Assembly (NCBI RefSeq): GCF_900104445.1
Contig: NZ_FNJI01000012.1
Span: 62,001-126,000, forward strand
Length of the DNA stretch: 64,000 nt
DNA from: Desulforhopalus singaporensis
GTDB lineage: Bacteria > Desulfobacterota > Desulfobulbia > Desulfobulbales > Desulfocapsaceae
Direction of reading: 5' to 3'
Shown here one piece after another: positions 35,747 to 45,669 of this stretch; positions within the stretch are counted from its first letter, which is position 1; every line of letters starts with the position of its first letter. Both the position numbers and the translations under genes were made by a program. The notes below the pieces were generated by a model. It ran no database searches. It was not told the origin of the DNA and was given only the letters and a program-made list of their open reading frames with translations.

Positions 35747-36016
35747 TTAAGATATGGCTGTGGTTTTCTCGCTGAGATCCTCGTCAGTCTTATCGGGCGT
35801 ATCGTACTGATCCGGCAACTTGTCAACGTTGGTGAAGTTGACTTTACCCGCTGCGATCTCTCTTAGGGTCATCACAATTTCCTTATTCTTGCCATCGGCA
35901 AGAAAAGGTTCTCCCTGGCGGTGCTGCTTGATTCTTTTCACCGCCAGATGAATCAGGTTGAACCGGTTCTGATTGCCCACCTTATCCAAACAGTCTTCAC
36001 AAGTAATTCTTGCCAT
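35747..36016 (-). CDS. rpoZ: DNA-directed RNA polymerase subunit omega
   Basis: 89 residues. [22 protein letters not shown] and the helix [12 protein letters not shown] match omega, and [15 protein letters not shown] is the conserved second segment. Omega helps assemble the beta-prime subunit and in many bacteria forms part of a ppGpp site. The tail after residue 65 is acidic and not conserved. It lies 19 bases upstream of dnaJ on the same strand. Confidence 0.93.
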   Translation of the reverse strand: MARITCEDCLDKVGNQNRFNLIHLAVKRIKQHRQGEPFLADGKNKEIVMTLREIAAGKVNFTNVDKLPDQYDTPDKTDEDLSEKTTAIS

Positions 36017-36096
36017 AATTCAACATACCTCTTTTATTTTTCTGCGTCCGTAACACTCTTGACAATGAGGCTGCAAGGCCTTCTGCCTGAAAGTAT

Positions 36097-37395
<1,299 letters not shown>

Positions 37396-37483
37396 CTACT
37401 TTCTCCTCTTATGAGGTTTTATTCAAAATGAGCAGTGCCTTCACGGTCCCCCAAAAGACACATCGACACAAGACAAACGGGTT

Positions 37484-37512
37484 ACTATAGTCAAGGGACC
37501 TGCGGATGTCAA
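37484..37512 (-). promoter_or_regulatory. Sigma-70 promoter of purA
   Basis: On the minus strand TTGACA (37512-37507), 17-base spacer, TATAGT (37489-37484). A near-perfect match, about 90 bases before the purA start. Confidence 0.7.
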
Positions 37513-37611
37513 TCAAACAAATACGGTTTCGGCCAGGATCGCCTGAAGAACACTGGAAATTTCAACTCCATGGAGTAAGGTGCAGCCTTTTAAATCAAGG
37601 TTTGTCTTTCG

Positions 37612-37640
37612 TTGACACCATTTCGTAAATACCGTACAGT
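37612..37640 (+). promoter_or_regulatory. Candidate sigma-70 promoter of tatBC
   Basis: TTGACA (37612-37617), 17-base spacer, TACAGT (37635-37640), about 145 bases before ATG 37785. The -35 is perfect; the -10 matches at four of six positions. Confidence 0.4.
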
Positions 37641-37784
37641 TTAGCCGGACACCCAACGGCAGGATCCCCCCTGGTACTGATTTATCAGCCGATACTGTCA
37701 CATATTAAGTACAGAATGATTGTTGTTCTACGAAATATTATCATATCCTCAGGCTGAATGAGTAAAACTATAAGGTAAATCATC

Positions 37785-38255
37785 ATGTTTGGAATCGGCT
37801 TGCCCGAAATGATCCTTATCATGGCGCTTGCCCTGATTGTCGTCGGACCGGACAAACTGCCGGACCTGGCCAGGTCACTTGCCAAGACCATCATGGATCT
37901 GAAAAAAACCGCAGAAGGCCTGAAGGAAAGCCTTACAGCTGAAGAGAACCCGCTGGATGAAATCAAGCCGGATCTCGAAGAGGCGGCAAAATCGCTCAGG
38001 GAAAACCTGCTGAATGCTCCGGAGAACGTTACCGACGAGATAGTCGGCAAGGACGGTGTCAACAGTCCTTTGGAAAATGCGCAGGAGTCATATCAGGATC
38101 TGCTGGAGCAGACCGGCAAGGTGTCGGACTCGGGCGAACTCGTAAGCGAGGACAACACCACGGACGCCAACGAGGCTCCTGAGCAGGACGCAGGAATGCA
38201 ACGGGACGACACTGTAAAACAGGACGATAACGGAGATACCCCGCGAAAGCCATGA
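37785..38255 (+). CDS. tatB: Sec-independent translocase protein TatB
   Basis: 156 residues. One N-terminal membrane helix (MFGIGLPEMILIMALALIVVGP, split about residues 1-22), the conserved GPDKLPDLARSL hinge, an amphipathic helix, and an acidic low-complexity tail of about 90 residues. TatB with TatC forms the twin-arginine signal receptor. The tail is more acidic than in model TatB proteins. The stop overlaps the tatC start. TatA is not nearby. Confidence 0.9.
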   Translation: MFGIGLPEMILIMALALIVVGPDKLPDLARSLAKTIMDLKKTAEGLKESLTAEENPLDEIKPDLEEAAKSLRENLLNAPENVTDEIVGKDGVNSPLENAQESYQDLLEQTGKVSDSGELVSEDNTTDANEAPEQDAGMQRDDTVKQDDNGDTPRKP

Positions 38256-39010
38256 GCAATTTCGATCTCCAGAAAACCATTCCGATTATTGAGCGCAGCC
38301 TTGATTTTTTCCGTCCGCACCACCTGGAACTCAGGCAGCGGGTCATCAAGATATTTATCGCGATCCTGTGCTGCAGTGCCGTCGCCTACATCTTTGCCGA
38401 GCGGATCGCCCAGCTGTTTATCGCCCCGCTGTTCAGTGCCAGCCCGCTGGTATACAAACTGGTCTACACCAACCTTCCCGAGGCGTTTCTGGCCTATATA
38501 AAGCTGGCTCTCCTGGTGGGGATCATTTTCGCCATGCCGGTGGTGCTCTACCAGATGTGGATGTTTGTGGCGCCGGGCCTGAAGAAAAACGAAAAAAAGT
38601 TCATTGCCATCGTGGTGTTCTGGGCGACCCTGCTTTTTATCGGCGGCACCTGCTTCTCCTTTTTCGTCGTCTTGCCGAAGATTCTCGCGTACTTCATGAG
38701 CTACACGAGCGAAGGTCTCGAGCCCCTGCCCAAGCTCGGCAAATACCTCACCTTTGTGGCAAGAAGCCTGATCACCTTCGGTGTCGCCTTCCAGATACCG
38801 TTTCTGGTGGTGATGGCGGCAAAACTGGACTTTGTCTCACCGGCCTACTTCCGCCAGAAGCGAGCCTACTTTTACGGCGCCATCATCGTGCTGTCCTTTC
38901 TTCTCACCGCCGGCGACTTCATGGCAACCGCCCTGCTGGCCATCCCGCTGTTTGCGCTCTATGAAACAGGAGTCTTTTTAAGCCGGTTGTTCAACAGAAA
39001 AAAAGGCTAA
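38252..39010 (+). CDS. tatC: Sec-independent translocase protein TatC
   Basis: 252 residues with six predicted helices. HHLELRQRVIKIFIAIL near the N-terminus is the conserved cytoplasmic segment that contacts the twin-arginine signal, LPEAFLAYIKLALLVG is the first periplasmic loop into helix 2, and MPVVLYQMWMFVAPGLKKNEKK is family-typical. Tat export would serve cofactor-bearing periplasmic enzymes such as hydrogenases or formate dehydrogenases. Overlaps tatB by four bases. Confidence 0.95.
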   Translation: MSNFDLQKTIPIIERSLDFFRPHHLELRQRVIKIFIAILCCSAVAYIFAERIAQLFIAPLFSASPLVYKLVYTNLPEAFLAYIKLALLVGIIFAMPVVLYQMWMFVAPGLKKNEKKFIAIVVFWATLLFIGGTCFSFFVVLPKILAYFMSYTSEGLEPLPKLGKYLTFVARSLITFGVAFQIPFLVVMAAKLDFVSPAYFRQKRAYFYGAIIVLSFLLTAGDFMATALLAIPLFALYETGVFLSRLFNRKKG

Positions 39011-39019
39011 GGCAATCTC

Positions 39020-40060
39020 TCACCCCTTGATCTCCTGCTTCAACAGGCAGCAACTGATACGATATACGGGGTTGTGATCGTCGTCATATTCGATGGTATC
39101 CGGCTGCAGGAGCTTGTTCATCACGCACCCCTCGGCAATTTCAAGCTGAAAAAACGAACTCTCGGTCAAGCCGTTTAGTGCCGTCAGCCTGTTATCGCAT
39201 ATTTCATAGCTGTGGATGGGATGATCCTCACAGAGCGGGCATTTATAGACCCTCCCGTTCGGAAAGATAAAATAGTTCTCGGCGACATTTCCGGCACACT
39301 CAAAGACTTCTCCCTCTTCGAGAAACACTTTGGGAAATGTCACATGGATTCCGGCGGCGGCGGCTTCTTCGGCAACCCGCGGCACCACCGCCAGCCACTC
39401 CTCCCGTGCCACCTGGCTCACCTCTTCACCTTCAGATATGGCGGAATTTCCCCGTAATCCGAGCACCTGGATAAAAAACTTGTTCACTTCAAGCTCTGTC
39501 AACAGTTCGGTCATCCGGTGCAGGTGGTTGATGTTCTTTCGGCTCACCGTGTAGATCACACTGACATTAAAGCCGTTTTTCACCGCTTTTTTGATGTTCG
39601 CAACGCAGGTGTCAAACACCCCCTCCCCACGGATATCGTCGTTTACTTGCGGGTCGGGCCCATCCAGGCTGAAACTGAGAAAATCAAGTTCTGAGGGCGT
39701 CACTTTTTCCAGAAGATCGTGAAACAGGTAGCCGTTGGAATCTACGGTAACGTCGTATCCCAGCTTTTTGGCACTGCGTATGGCCCGTGAAAGATCGGGA
39801 TGCAGGGTCGGCTCGCCGCCTAGAATAATCAGGTTGGTTTTTTTTCCAGGGGCAACAAAAATCTTAAGCCACTCCTCGATCTCGTCAATCCCCAGCTGTC
39901 CCGTACCGTGCTGCTCTCTGTTTATGTAGCAGTGTTTGCAGGCGAGGTTGCAGCCGGTGAGAATATGAAAAAAAACATTTCTCTCCCCCGACCTGAAGGC
40001 AACGGTTCTGGCCTGGCTCTTTGCTTTTTTTGGTGATACATGCAGCTCTTTGTTTTTCAT
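39020..40060 (-). CDS. Radical SAM protein with C-terminal cysteine-rich (SPASM-like) region
   Basis: 346 residues. C37, C41 and C44 in TGCNLACKHCYI bind the radical SAM 4Fe-4S cluster, ILGGEPTLHPDL is the GGE motif, and LDFLSFSLDGPDPQVND follows. Late cysteines (VFECAGN, YKCPLCEDH, EGCVMN, ISCCLL) suggest one or more auxiliary clusters of SPASM/twitch type. Such enzymes often modify peptides or mature enzymes, but no precursor peptide is apparent nearby. Specific function unknown. It converges on tatC with a 9-base gap. Confidence 0.85.
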   Translation of the reverse strand: MKNKELHVSPKKAKSQARTVAFRSGERNVFFHILTGCNLACKHCYINREQHGTGQLGIDEIEEWLKIFVAPGKKTNLIILGGEPTLHPDLSRAIRSAKKLGYDVTVDSNGYLFHDLLEKVTPSELDFLSFSLDGPDPQVNDDIRGEGVFDTCVANIKKAVKNGFNVSVIYTVSRKNINHLHRMTELLTELEVNKFFIQVLGLRGNSAISEGEEVSQVAREEWLAVVPRVAEEAAAAGIHVTFPKVFLEEGEVFECAGNVAENYFIFPNGRVYKCPLCEDHPIHSYEICDNRLTALNGLTESSFFQLEIAEGCVMNKLLQPDTIEYDDDHNPVYRISCCLLKQEIKG

Positions 40061-40080
40061 AGCACCTTACAGATATTTTC

Positions 40081-40590
40081 TTATTCCACCAGCTGGTCAA
40101 GGGTGTATTCGGCCAGCAACGTGCCGCGCAGATAATCATTGCCTGGAGTTGCAAAAAAAATCCGAAACAGCTCAAGGCTCTGGCTGCGCATCACCCCTCC
40201 CGTCACCACGACGTCCATCTCCTGATAAAGGGGCGTAAGGCGAGCCAGGTCAAGTGCGGTCCCGCCGCCCATCGCGTCTTCATAACTGTACACGATGTTT
40301 CGTATACCGTTGACCAGAAGAGTTGAAAAACACATCAGGCACGGCTCCAGGGTACAATACACTGTAACCCGGCCCATATCGACCGTTTCGTCAGTATCGA
40401 GCAACTGCCTCAGCGCAATCATCTCGGCATGATCCAGTTCATTGGGTCTGCCGGAAGAGTTGCGCCGCTTTCCCGTGGCTACCACCCTGCCCTGATACTC
40501 CATGACGCAGCCGACGGGAAACTCTCCTTGTTCCAGTGTTTCCCTGGCCTGGTCCAGCGCCTGTTGCATATATATCTCATGCCGCTTCAT
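40081..40590 (-). CDS. Nucleoside deaminase (CMP/dCMP deaminase family, TadA-like)
   Basis: 169 residues. HAEM (H54 to E56) and EPCLMC (83-87 for the PCXXC part) form the zinc and catalytic site of the cytidine deaminase fold; FPVGCVMEYQGRVVATG is the first strand pair. It resembles TadA and guanine/adenosine deaminases. The substrate cannot be fixed: the segment after PCLMC (FSTLLVNGIRNIVYSYED) differs from canonical TadA. It lies 21 bases upstream of the radical SAM gene on the same strand. Confidence 0.82.
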   Translation of the reverse strand: MKRHEIYMQQALDQARETLEQGEFPVGCVMEYQGRVVATGKRRNSSGRPNELDHAEMIALRQLLDTDETVDMGRVTVYCTLEPCLMCFSTLLVNGIRNIVYSYEDAMGGGTALDLARLTPLYQEMDVVVTGGVMRSQSLELFRIFFATPGNDYLRGTLLAEYTLDQLVE

Positions 40591-40717
40591 ATTTTACCGT
40601 GTATATCATAATTCTTAAACGCTGCAAACCTCTGCGATATTGCTTATAATTTAAGTCGGTTTATAGTATATACAAACAACCGGCTTGCAGAAATTTCACA
40701 CTTTGAAGGATACCCCT

Positions 40718-41065
40718 ATGGAACACAAAGATCTCTGGGATCTTGAAAGCGCAATGAAAGTTCTTTCGCACCCCACGGTGGACAGCAAACTCTGGGCAGA
40801 AGCGGTCGAGTGGCTCATCGTCAACGGACCGCCCGAGATCAAGAAAATGCTGCTCAAGGCGTCCGCTGCTGCTACCGCCAGCTCCTTTCCGGATTTAAAA
40901 CCCGTGGACTTCACCCCAGACGGAGAGCCCGTCTACGATATCAAGGCGCTTGCCAGAGAACTGAACATATCTGAAGAAGAGGTGCAGAAGATCCTTGCTG
41001 AAAAAAAAGCCATGCTCGATATCAACGAGTTCTTCGACAACACCGACAACGGCACCACCCATTAG
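40718..41065 (+). CDS. Hypothetical cytoplasmic protein
   Basis: 115 residues, no signal peptide. The frame can start at TTG 40685, but ATG 40718 has GAAGGA at good spacing. Two helical parts: DLWDLESAMKVLSHPTVDSK and KLWAEAVEWLIVNGPPEIKKM, then ALARELNISEEEVQKILAEK, which reads like a small helical adaptor. No family recognised. Convergent with the FmdB-like gene, 9 bases apart. Confidence 0.6.
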   Translation: MEHKDLWDLESAMKVLSHPTVDSKLWAEAVEWLIVNGPPEIKKMLLKASAAATASSFPDLKPVDFTPDGEPVYDIKALARELNISEEEVQKILAEKKAMLDINEFFDNTDNGTTH

Positions 41066-41074
41066 GGCCAGCTT

Positions 41075-41566
41075 TTACTCTAGTTTGTACAGCTTCTCAT
41101 CATGCAGGGGGGCTGTCCGTTTTTTCCCTGGACTCTTCTGCATGGTTGCAATATAAAAGTCTTCGTCGCCCAGCCGGTTCTCCATCTCCTTTTCCACCCG
41201 GTCCGGGTCTTCACCCGACTCCATGCGTGAAATAGCCTCCTCCATTGAATCACCAAGACGCAGTCCGGTCTCAGAGGTGAATTTTCGCATGAGCGAGGCC
41301 ATCTGTCTGGGGTCATCCTCTTTCATATGCTCCGCTTCGCTCATCAAAGATTCGAACGCCCGCTCCATCCTGGTTTCGTCAAGTTCTGGCGCAATTCCCC
41401 GCCCCTCTTTCTCCGCCCCGGTAATGGCAGCAAATGTTGACAGCTGCCTTGTCATCTTCTGCTGTCCGCACCTTGGGCAACTGGGAATCTTGCTGGTATT
41501 GACCCGTAAGGAGAGAAAATTAAAAACCGTGTTGCACGGCTCGCAGTAAAATTCGTAAATGGGCAT
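41075..41566 (-). CDS. FmdB-family zinc ribbon protein
   Basis: 163 residues. MPIYEFYCEPCNTVFNFLSL and CPRCGQQKMTR form the short zinc ribbon of the FmdB/CxxC_CXXC_SSSS family, regulators or accessory proteins named from methanogen formylmethanofuran dehydrogenase operons. The remaining 110 residues are helical and charged, longer than the typical 70-110 residue member. Function unknown. Confidence 0.85.
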   Translation of the reverse strand: MPIYEFYCEPCNTVFNFLSLRVNTSKIPSCPRCGQQKMTRQLSTFAAITGAEKEGRGIAPELDETRMERAFESLMSEAEHMKEDDPRQMASLMRKFTSETGLRLGDSMEEAISRMESGEDPDRVEKEMENRLGDEDFYIATMQKSPGKKRTAPLHDEKLYKLE

Positions 41567-41617
41567 GACAATATGTTGGATACGACTAATCCTGAGAGTT
41601 GATTTTCACCCGCGCCG

Positions 41618-42691
41618 TCAACCAAGGACGATGTCGATCTGCTGTTCGGTTACATCGGCGCTGATAACGGTGTCGCCGATTGCTGTCGGCAGAACGTAAT
41701 GAACCTTGCCCCCGACCACTTTCTTGTCGGTGAGCAGGTATTTCTTGATCAGGCTCCTGTCAAGTTCGGCAGGAACCGAGGTCGGCAAGCCGTAATCGTC
41801 AAGCGCCCTGACTATTCTGTCCCGGTCGCCTTCCGGAAGAACTCCTTTAAGGCAAGCTAGTCTCGCCGCAGCAGCCATGCCGATGGAAACCGCCAGGCCG
41901 TGGATAATAGTGTAATTGGATGCGCCCTCCACCGCGTGGCCGATGGTGTGGCCGTAATTCAAAATACGCCGAACGTCGCCTTCTCTCTCATCTTCCGCCA
42001 CAACATCAGCCTTTATGAGGCAACAGGTGGCGATGGTCTTTTCCATCACAGCCGGATCGAGCTGCAGGATTCGCTCCCTGTTATGCACAAGAAAGTCAAA
42101 GAACTCCCGGTCACGGATGACACCGTACTTGATCACCTCGGCAAGCCCGCCGAGCAGCTCTTGTTCCGGCAGCGTTTTCAGGACCAAACTGTCAATGAAT
42201 ACCCCTTTGGGCTGGTAGAAGGCTCCGACCAGATTTTTCCCTTCGGGGATATCGACACCGGTCTTGCCTCCCACGGAACTGTCGACCTGGGCCAGCAGGG
42301 TTGTCGGCACCTGGACAAATTCAACACCTCTCATATAGGAAGAGGCGACAAATCCGGCAATATCACCGGCAACACCGCCGCCAAAGCCTATTATGCCGTC
42401 CTTTCGGTCAAAACCTTTGCTGGCAAGGGCGCTTGCCAGCGCTCCGACGGTTGCAAGATTCTTGTTTGCTTCGCCGTGGGCAAAGGTGATCAGCTCACTG
42501 TCAAGACCTTCCCTGTCCAGGGAGTCCATGAGGGTTTTACCGAACAGCTGAGCGACCCTGTCGTCTGAAATGACAGCATATCTTTTGGCAATTTTCCGCT
42601 TTTTCAGCTCCGCGCCGATATTCTCCAGTATCCCTGAACGGATAATGATGGGGTAACTCCTTGCGCCAAGACCGACCGTTATTTCCGACAT
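41618..42691 (-). CDS. aroB: 3-dehydroquinate synthase
   Basis: 357 residues. FGGGVAGDIAGFVASSYMRGV is the NAD-binding glycine-rich motif, QVPTTLLAQVDSSVGGKTG and NLVGAFYQP are active-site segments, and LNYGHTIGHAVE contains zinc-ligand histidines. It makes 3-dehydroquinate from DAHP in the shikimate pathway. Length is normal. It is separated from sat by the sat terminator. Confidence 0.97.
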   Translation of the reverse strand: MSEITVGLGARSYPIIIRSGILENIGAELKKRKIAKRYAVISDDRVAQLFGKTLMDSLDREGLDSELITFAHGEANKNLATVGALASALASKGFDRKDGIIGFGGGVAGDIAGFVASSYMRGVEFVQVPTTLLAQVDSSVGGKTGVDIPEGKNLVGAFYQPKGVFIDSLVLKTLPEQELLGGLAEVIKYGVIRDREFFDFLVHNRERILQLDPAVMEKTIATCCLIKADVVAEDEREGDVRRILNYGHTIGHAVEGASNYTIIHGLAVSIGMAAAARLACLKGVLPEGDRDRIVRALDDYGLPTSVPAELDRSLIKKYLLTDKKVVGGKVHYVLPTAIGDTVISADVTEQQIDIVLG

Positions 42692-42803
42692 TTTCTCTCC
42701 CGTCTTTCAGGCTGTCCAGGATCCGTCATCCTGTAATATGTAAGGTTCAGTAAAACAGCCAGACCAATATAGCCCAATGTAAGGTTTTGCCCAAAGGAAA
42801 TTC

Positions 42804-42840
42804 AAAAAAAAAGGAGACATCACCCAGAGGTGATGTCTCC
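42804..42840 (-). terminator. Intrinsic terminator of sat
   Basis: GGAGACATCACC (42813-42824) pairs perfectly with GGTGATGTCTCC (42829-42840) around a 4-base loop, and on the minus strand nine T residues follow. 26 bases past the sat stop. Confidence 0.95.
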
Positions 42841-42865
42841 CGATACAGTACTAAAAAGTGCGTTA

Positions 42866-44143
42866 TTACATGGCGTCGCCGGATGCGGCACCCTGCATTT
42901 TCACTTCAACTTTTTCCTTCAGGCTGCCATAGTACACCTTGAGGTGATCGAGAACTTCGTTACGTCCGAAGTGATCAACGATTTCAGCGCCGTCGGAAAG
43001 AGCTTTACGCAGTTTGGTTCCGGAAAGAATTACGCGGCTTTCCTTGTTGTGCGGACAGGTACGAAGAGATGCCATACCGTCACACTCGTGGCAGTAGAAA
43101 GTCCAGTCGATCTTCATCGGCTTGCACTGGAGATCTTTTCCTTCGTCACCGGTGCTCGGGATACGATCAAAGATTTCCTGAGCTTCGAACAGGCCGTAGA
43201 AGTCACCAACGCCAGCGTGGTCACGGCCGATCAGCATATTGTTGACACCGTAGTTCTGACGGAAGGTTGCATGGAGGAGACCTTCACGGGGTCCTGCATA
43301 ACGCATATCAAGCGGATATCCGGCGTTGATTACGTGCTCTTTTACGAAGTAGTTCTCGATGAGAATATCGATTGCCTGGATACGGGTCTCTGCAGGAATG
43401 TCACCAGGCTTGAGGTTACCGATAAGAGAATGGATCAGCACGCCGTCACATACTTCCACTGCGATCTTGGCGAGGAACTCATGGGAACGGTGCATCGGGT
43501 TACGCAGCTGCAGAGCGGCAACGTTGGCCCATCCGCGCTCTTCAAACATTGCACGGGTTTCAGCAGGCTTGAGGTAAACACCGGGGTATTCCTTGGGGTA
43601 TTCGCCTTCGGAGAGAACCTTAACCGGTCCGGCCAGGTTGAACTCTTTCTGGTTCATTACCATGATAACGCCTGGATGATCTTCTTCAGCGATTTCCCAG
43701 AATTTTCCGTCTACCGAGTCTTCACCTTCGCCCATGAACACTTTTTCACATTCCCACTTCTTGTCGGCGTCGGTCATTTCGTATTTCTCTTCCACCAGCA
43801 TGGTGGCGAAAACCTGGCCTTTTCTTACAAGCGCGATCTCGGAACCTTCAGCGATCTCTGCAGCATCGGCCGCGGATACGTCAAGGGTGATCGGAACAGG
43901 CCAGAAAGTGCCGTCCGCCATCTGGAAGTTTTCACAAACACCTTTCCAGTCAGCTTTTTTCATGAACCCGGTCAGCGGAGAGAAACCACCTATTCCAAGC
44001 ATAATCAAATCGCCTTTTGCGCGATCGGAGATTTCAATCTGCTTGAGATCAGCTGCTTTTGCCTTTTCTGCTTCCAGCTCAGCACCTTCAAGTAAAGCAC
44101 ATACCAGACCTTTTCCACCATGGGGAGCAACTAATTTAGACAT
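42866..44143 (-). CDS. sat: Sulfate adenylyltransferase (ATP sulfurylase), dissimilatory type
   Basis: 425 residues, the homo-oligomeric Sat type, which activates sulfate to APS as the first step of sulfate reduction. [16 protein letters not shown] is the QxRN/HxxH nucleotide motif, [15 protein letters not shown] the second active-site motif, and [18 protein letters not shown] a cysteine-rich loop. The frame opens 24 codons earlier; ATG 44143 with GAGG upstream gives the family start [15 protein letters not shown] single-gene unit with its own promoter and strong terminator, as expected for a highly expressed gene. aprAB is not in the window. Confidence 0.97.
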   Translation of the reverse strand: MSKLVAPHGGKGLVCALLEGAELEAEKAKAADLKQIEISDRAKGDLIMLGIGGFSPLTGFMKKADWKGVCENFQMADGTFWPVPITLDVSAADAAEIAEGSEIALVRKGQVFATMLVEEKYEMTDADKKWECEKVFMGEGEDSVDGKFWEIAEEDHPGVIMVMNQKEFNLAGPVKVLSEGEYPKEYPGVYLKPAETRAMFEERGWANVAALQLRNPMHRSHEFLAKIAVEVCDGVLIHSLIGNLKPGDIPAETRIQAIDILIENYFVKEHVINAGYPLDMRYAGPREGLLHATFRQNYGVNNMLIGRDHAGVGDFYGLFEAQEIFDRIPSTGDEGKDLQCKPMKIDWTFYCHECDGMASLRTCPHNKESRVILSGTKLRKALSDGAEIVDHFGRNEVLDHLKVYYGSLKEKVEVKMQGAASGDAM

Positions 44144-44244
44144 GTAAGCCCTCTTTGTTAAATTTATACAAATAAAACTAAAAGCCAAACCACAACAAAC
44201 AACTATGGCTGGCATACTGAACGAGCATTCATTACAGGGGTATA

Positions 44245-44272
44245 TTTATATGGATAATTGGACAAAAGTCAA
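44245..44272 (-). promoter_or_regulatory. Sigma-70 promoter of sat
   Basis: On the minus strand TTGACT (44272-44267), 16-base spacer, TATAAA (44250-44245), about 100 bases ahead of the sat start in an AT-rich leader. Confidence 0.55.
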
Positions 44273-44316
44273 GGGAAAAGCTTACCGAACAACCAGAGAT
44301 ATTTTGTTTTGACATT

Positions 44317-44784
44317 TTACTTTGCGATACGAATTCTACCGATCGGACTCAATATAACTCTGGCGTAGACCTGATCCTTATTCCACACGCAAATCGTACC
44401 TCCACTCCCCCAGGTACTCCCCTTAAATCTAACCCTGTTATTTGCAAAATTTGTAGTAAGGCGCATACCAGACTCCACATGATTTTCGCCGACTATAGTT
44501 TCACCCGGTTGCCTCGTCCAGTCCCCCCGCCCCTGTCCATTTACTCCACCGTCCTCAAAAGCGACAAAATTATCAGGTTCAAACTGAACGACAACAGGTC
44601 TGTTGCGTTTAGCAGCTTCTCTTTTTGCCAGATGCAGCACAGAGTAAATTTTTCTTACCTCTGCGTTCAGGTACTCCCTTCTCAAGGTGTTCTTCAGATA
44701 AGGAACCGACAAGACTCCAATGACTGCGATCACAACGAGACAAGTTACCAGTTCTACGAGCGACATACCTTTTTGACGGGACAT
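44317..44784 (-). CDS. FimT/GspH-like minor pilin, divergent copy
   Basis: 155-residue prepilin-like protein. The leader MSRQKG is followed by MSLVELVTCLVVIAVIGVLS, with Glu at +5 of the mature protein, as for class III signal peptides cut by PilD. ARKIYSVLHLAKREA-like helix continuation (KIYSVLHLAKREAAKRNRPV) and a C-terminal beta domain match the GspH/FimT family. It is transcribed away from the minor-pilin operon, from the same intergenic region that holds a sigma-54 promoter for the other side. A second FimT-like gene begins at 45106. Confidence 0.85.
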   Translation of the reverse strand: MSRQKGMSLVELVTCLVVIAVIGVLSVPYLKNTLRREYLNAEVRKIYSVLHLAKREAAKRNRPVVVQFEPDNFVAFEDGGVNGQGRGDWTRQPGETIVGENHVESGMRLTTNFANNRVRFKGSTWGSGGTICVWNKDQVYARVILSPIGRIRIAK

Positions 44785-44891
44785 TATTCCATTTGTCTGA
44801 GCTGAATTTTATGAGAAGCAATATTAAGTCTATCAGCTGCTTGAAACAAAAACCTTACCCGTGCTATCCTGTCCTTAAACAAAAAGCTTTT

Positions 44892-44938
44892 TTGTTAATT
44901 TTTTTTACATCACCGCCCTTTATTGTTAATTTTTTTTA
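44892..44938. repeat. Tandem 16-base direct repeat upstream of sigma-54 promoter
   Basis: TTGTTAATTTTTTTTA occurs at 44892-44907 and again at 44923-44938, a 31-base period (about three helical turns). It lies about 100 to 145 bases upstream of the -24 element, the usual position of an enhancer-binding site. Both copies are rich in T, so a curvature element is an alternative. Confidence 0.55.
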
Positions 44939-45035
44939 TAAAAAAGCACCGTCCACATCCCTCTAAAACAAACATGCTCTTTGCACAATTCACCTGTTTT
45001 CAATGCGATAGCAGCACAATATTACTGCAGAAAAC

Positions 45036-45051
45036 TGGTACTTATATTGCT
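45036..45051 (+). promoter_or_regulatory. Sigma-54 (-24/-12) promoter of the minor-pilin operon
   Basis: TGGTAC-N5-TTGCT, with GG (45037-45038) and GC (45049-45050) separated by exactly ten bases. This matches the TGGCAC-N5-TTGCW consensus closely. The transcript would start near 45062, about 44 bases before the first minor-pilin ATG. Confidence 0.7.
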
Positions 45052-45105
45052 AGGCTCTAGTATTATAAGCTGCAATTTCAACATCTTCATTAAATCGACA
45101 CCATT

Positions 45106-45663
45106 ATGAAAAAAGACCAAATAACAACCACTGGATTTACCCTGATTGAAATAATGGTTGCTATGGCGATTATTGCCCTTTTTGCAATCTTTGCCGCGCC
45201 GGCAATGGTAAAACTGGGACCGAACATGAAGCTGAGACAAGCTGCCATGGATCTCCACAGCAATCTACAGAAAATGAAACTTGAGGCGGTAAAACGAAAC
45301 CGGAAAACCCAGCTAAACATAACAATGTTTGACTGTTCCTCTTTTCCTTCTTCTTCAGTTCCTTCTCCAGGCGGTCTTTACACCATAAGTGTCGATGAGG
45401 ACGGGAATGCGACGACGATCGATGAATACCTGGAATTGAGCGATGACAGCGGCGATTCCGCTCCGGACACCGATTATGATATGACCCCGGGAACAGCTCT
45501 GTGTAAAAACTATTCCACACCTAACGGTGTTAGCGTCTTTTTTTTCACGCCTGACGGTCTGTGGTCTGAGGATGCGGCATTCGAACTACACAACAATAAG
45601 GGTTCCGGCTACAAGATCTCAGTTTCCAAAGCCGGTGCAATTACAACACATAAATTGCCATAA
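45106..45663 (+). CDS. fimT: FimT/GspH-like minor pilin
   Basis: 185 residues. Leader MKKDQITTTG then FTLIEIMVAMAIIALFAIFA, a class III signal with Glu at +5. MDLHSNLQKMKLEAVKRNRK continues the N-terminal helix, and a C-terminal beta domain with DGLWSEDAAFELHNNKGSGY matches FimT/GspH. First gene of the operon fimT-pilW-pilV-pilX-pilY1, which builds the priming or tip complex of type IV pili. It is 44 bases after the predicted sigma-54 start site. Confidence 0.88.
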   Translation: MKKDQITTTGFTLIEIMVAMAIIALFAIFAAPAMVKLGPNMKLRQAAMDLHSNLQKMKLEAVKRNRKTQLNITMFDCSSFPSSSVPSPGGLYTISVDEDGNATTIDEYLELSDDSGDSAPDTDYDMTPGTALCKNYSTPNGVSVFFFTPDGLWSEDAAFELHNNKGSGYKISVSKAGAITTHKLP

Positions 45664-45669
45664 CCAGCT

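Larger units (their letters stand above)
37396..37784. other. Divergent promoter region purA / tatB
   Basis: 389 bases without a gene. It contains the two promoter candidates listed separately, purA leftward at 37484-37512 and tatB rightward at 37612-37640. The short frame within it has no family resemblance. No purine-type operator palindrome was recognised. Confidence 0.5.
44785..45105. other. Divergent regulatory region of the minor-pilin genes
   Basis: 321 bases, AT-rich, no gene. It holds a tandem 16-base direct repeat (44892-44938) and a sigma-54-type promoter (45036-45051) for the rightward operon, both listed separately. I found no clear -24/-12 or -35/-10 for the leftward fimT-like gene. 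Confidence 0.6.

Noticed and set aside
42830-44095. 421-codon plus-strand open frame
   Set aside because: Antisense to sat and runs through its terminator hairpin.
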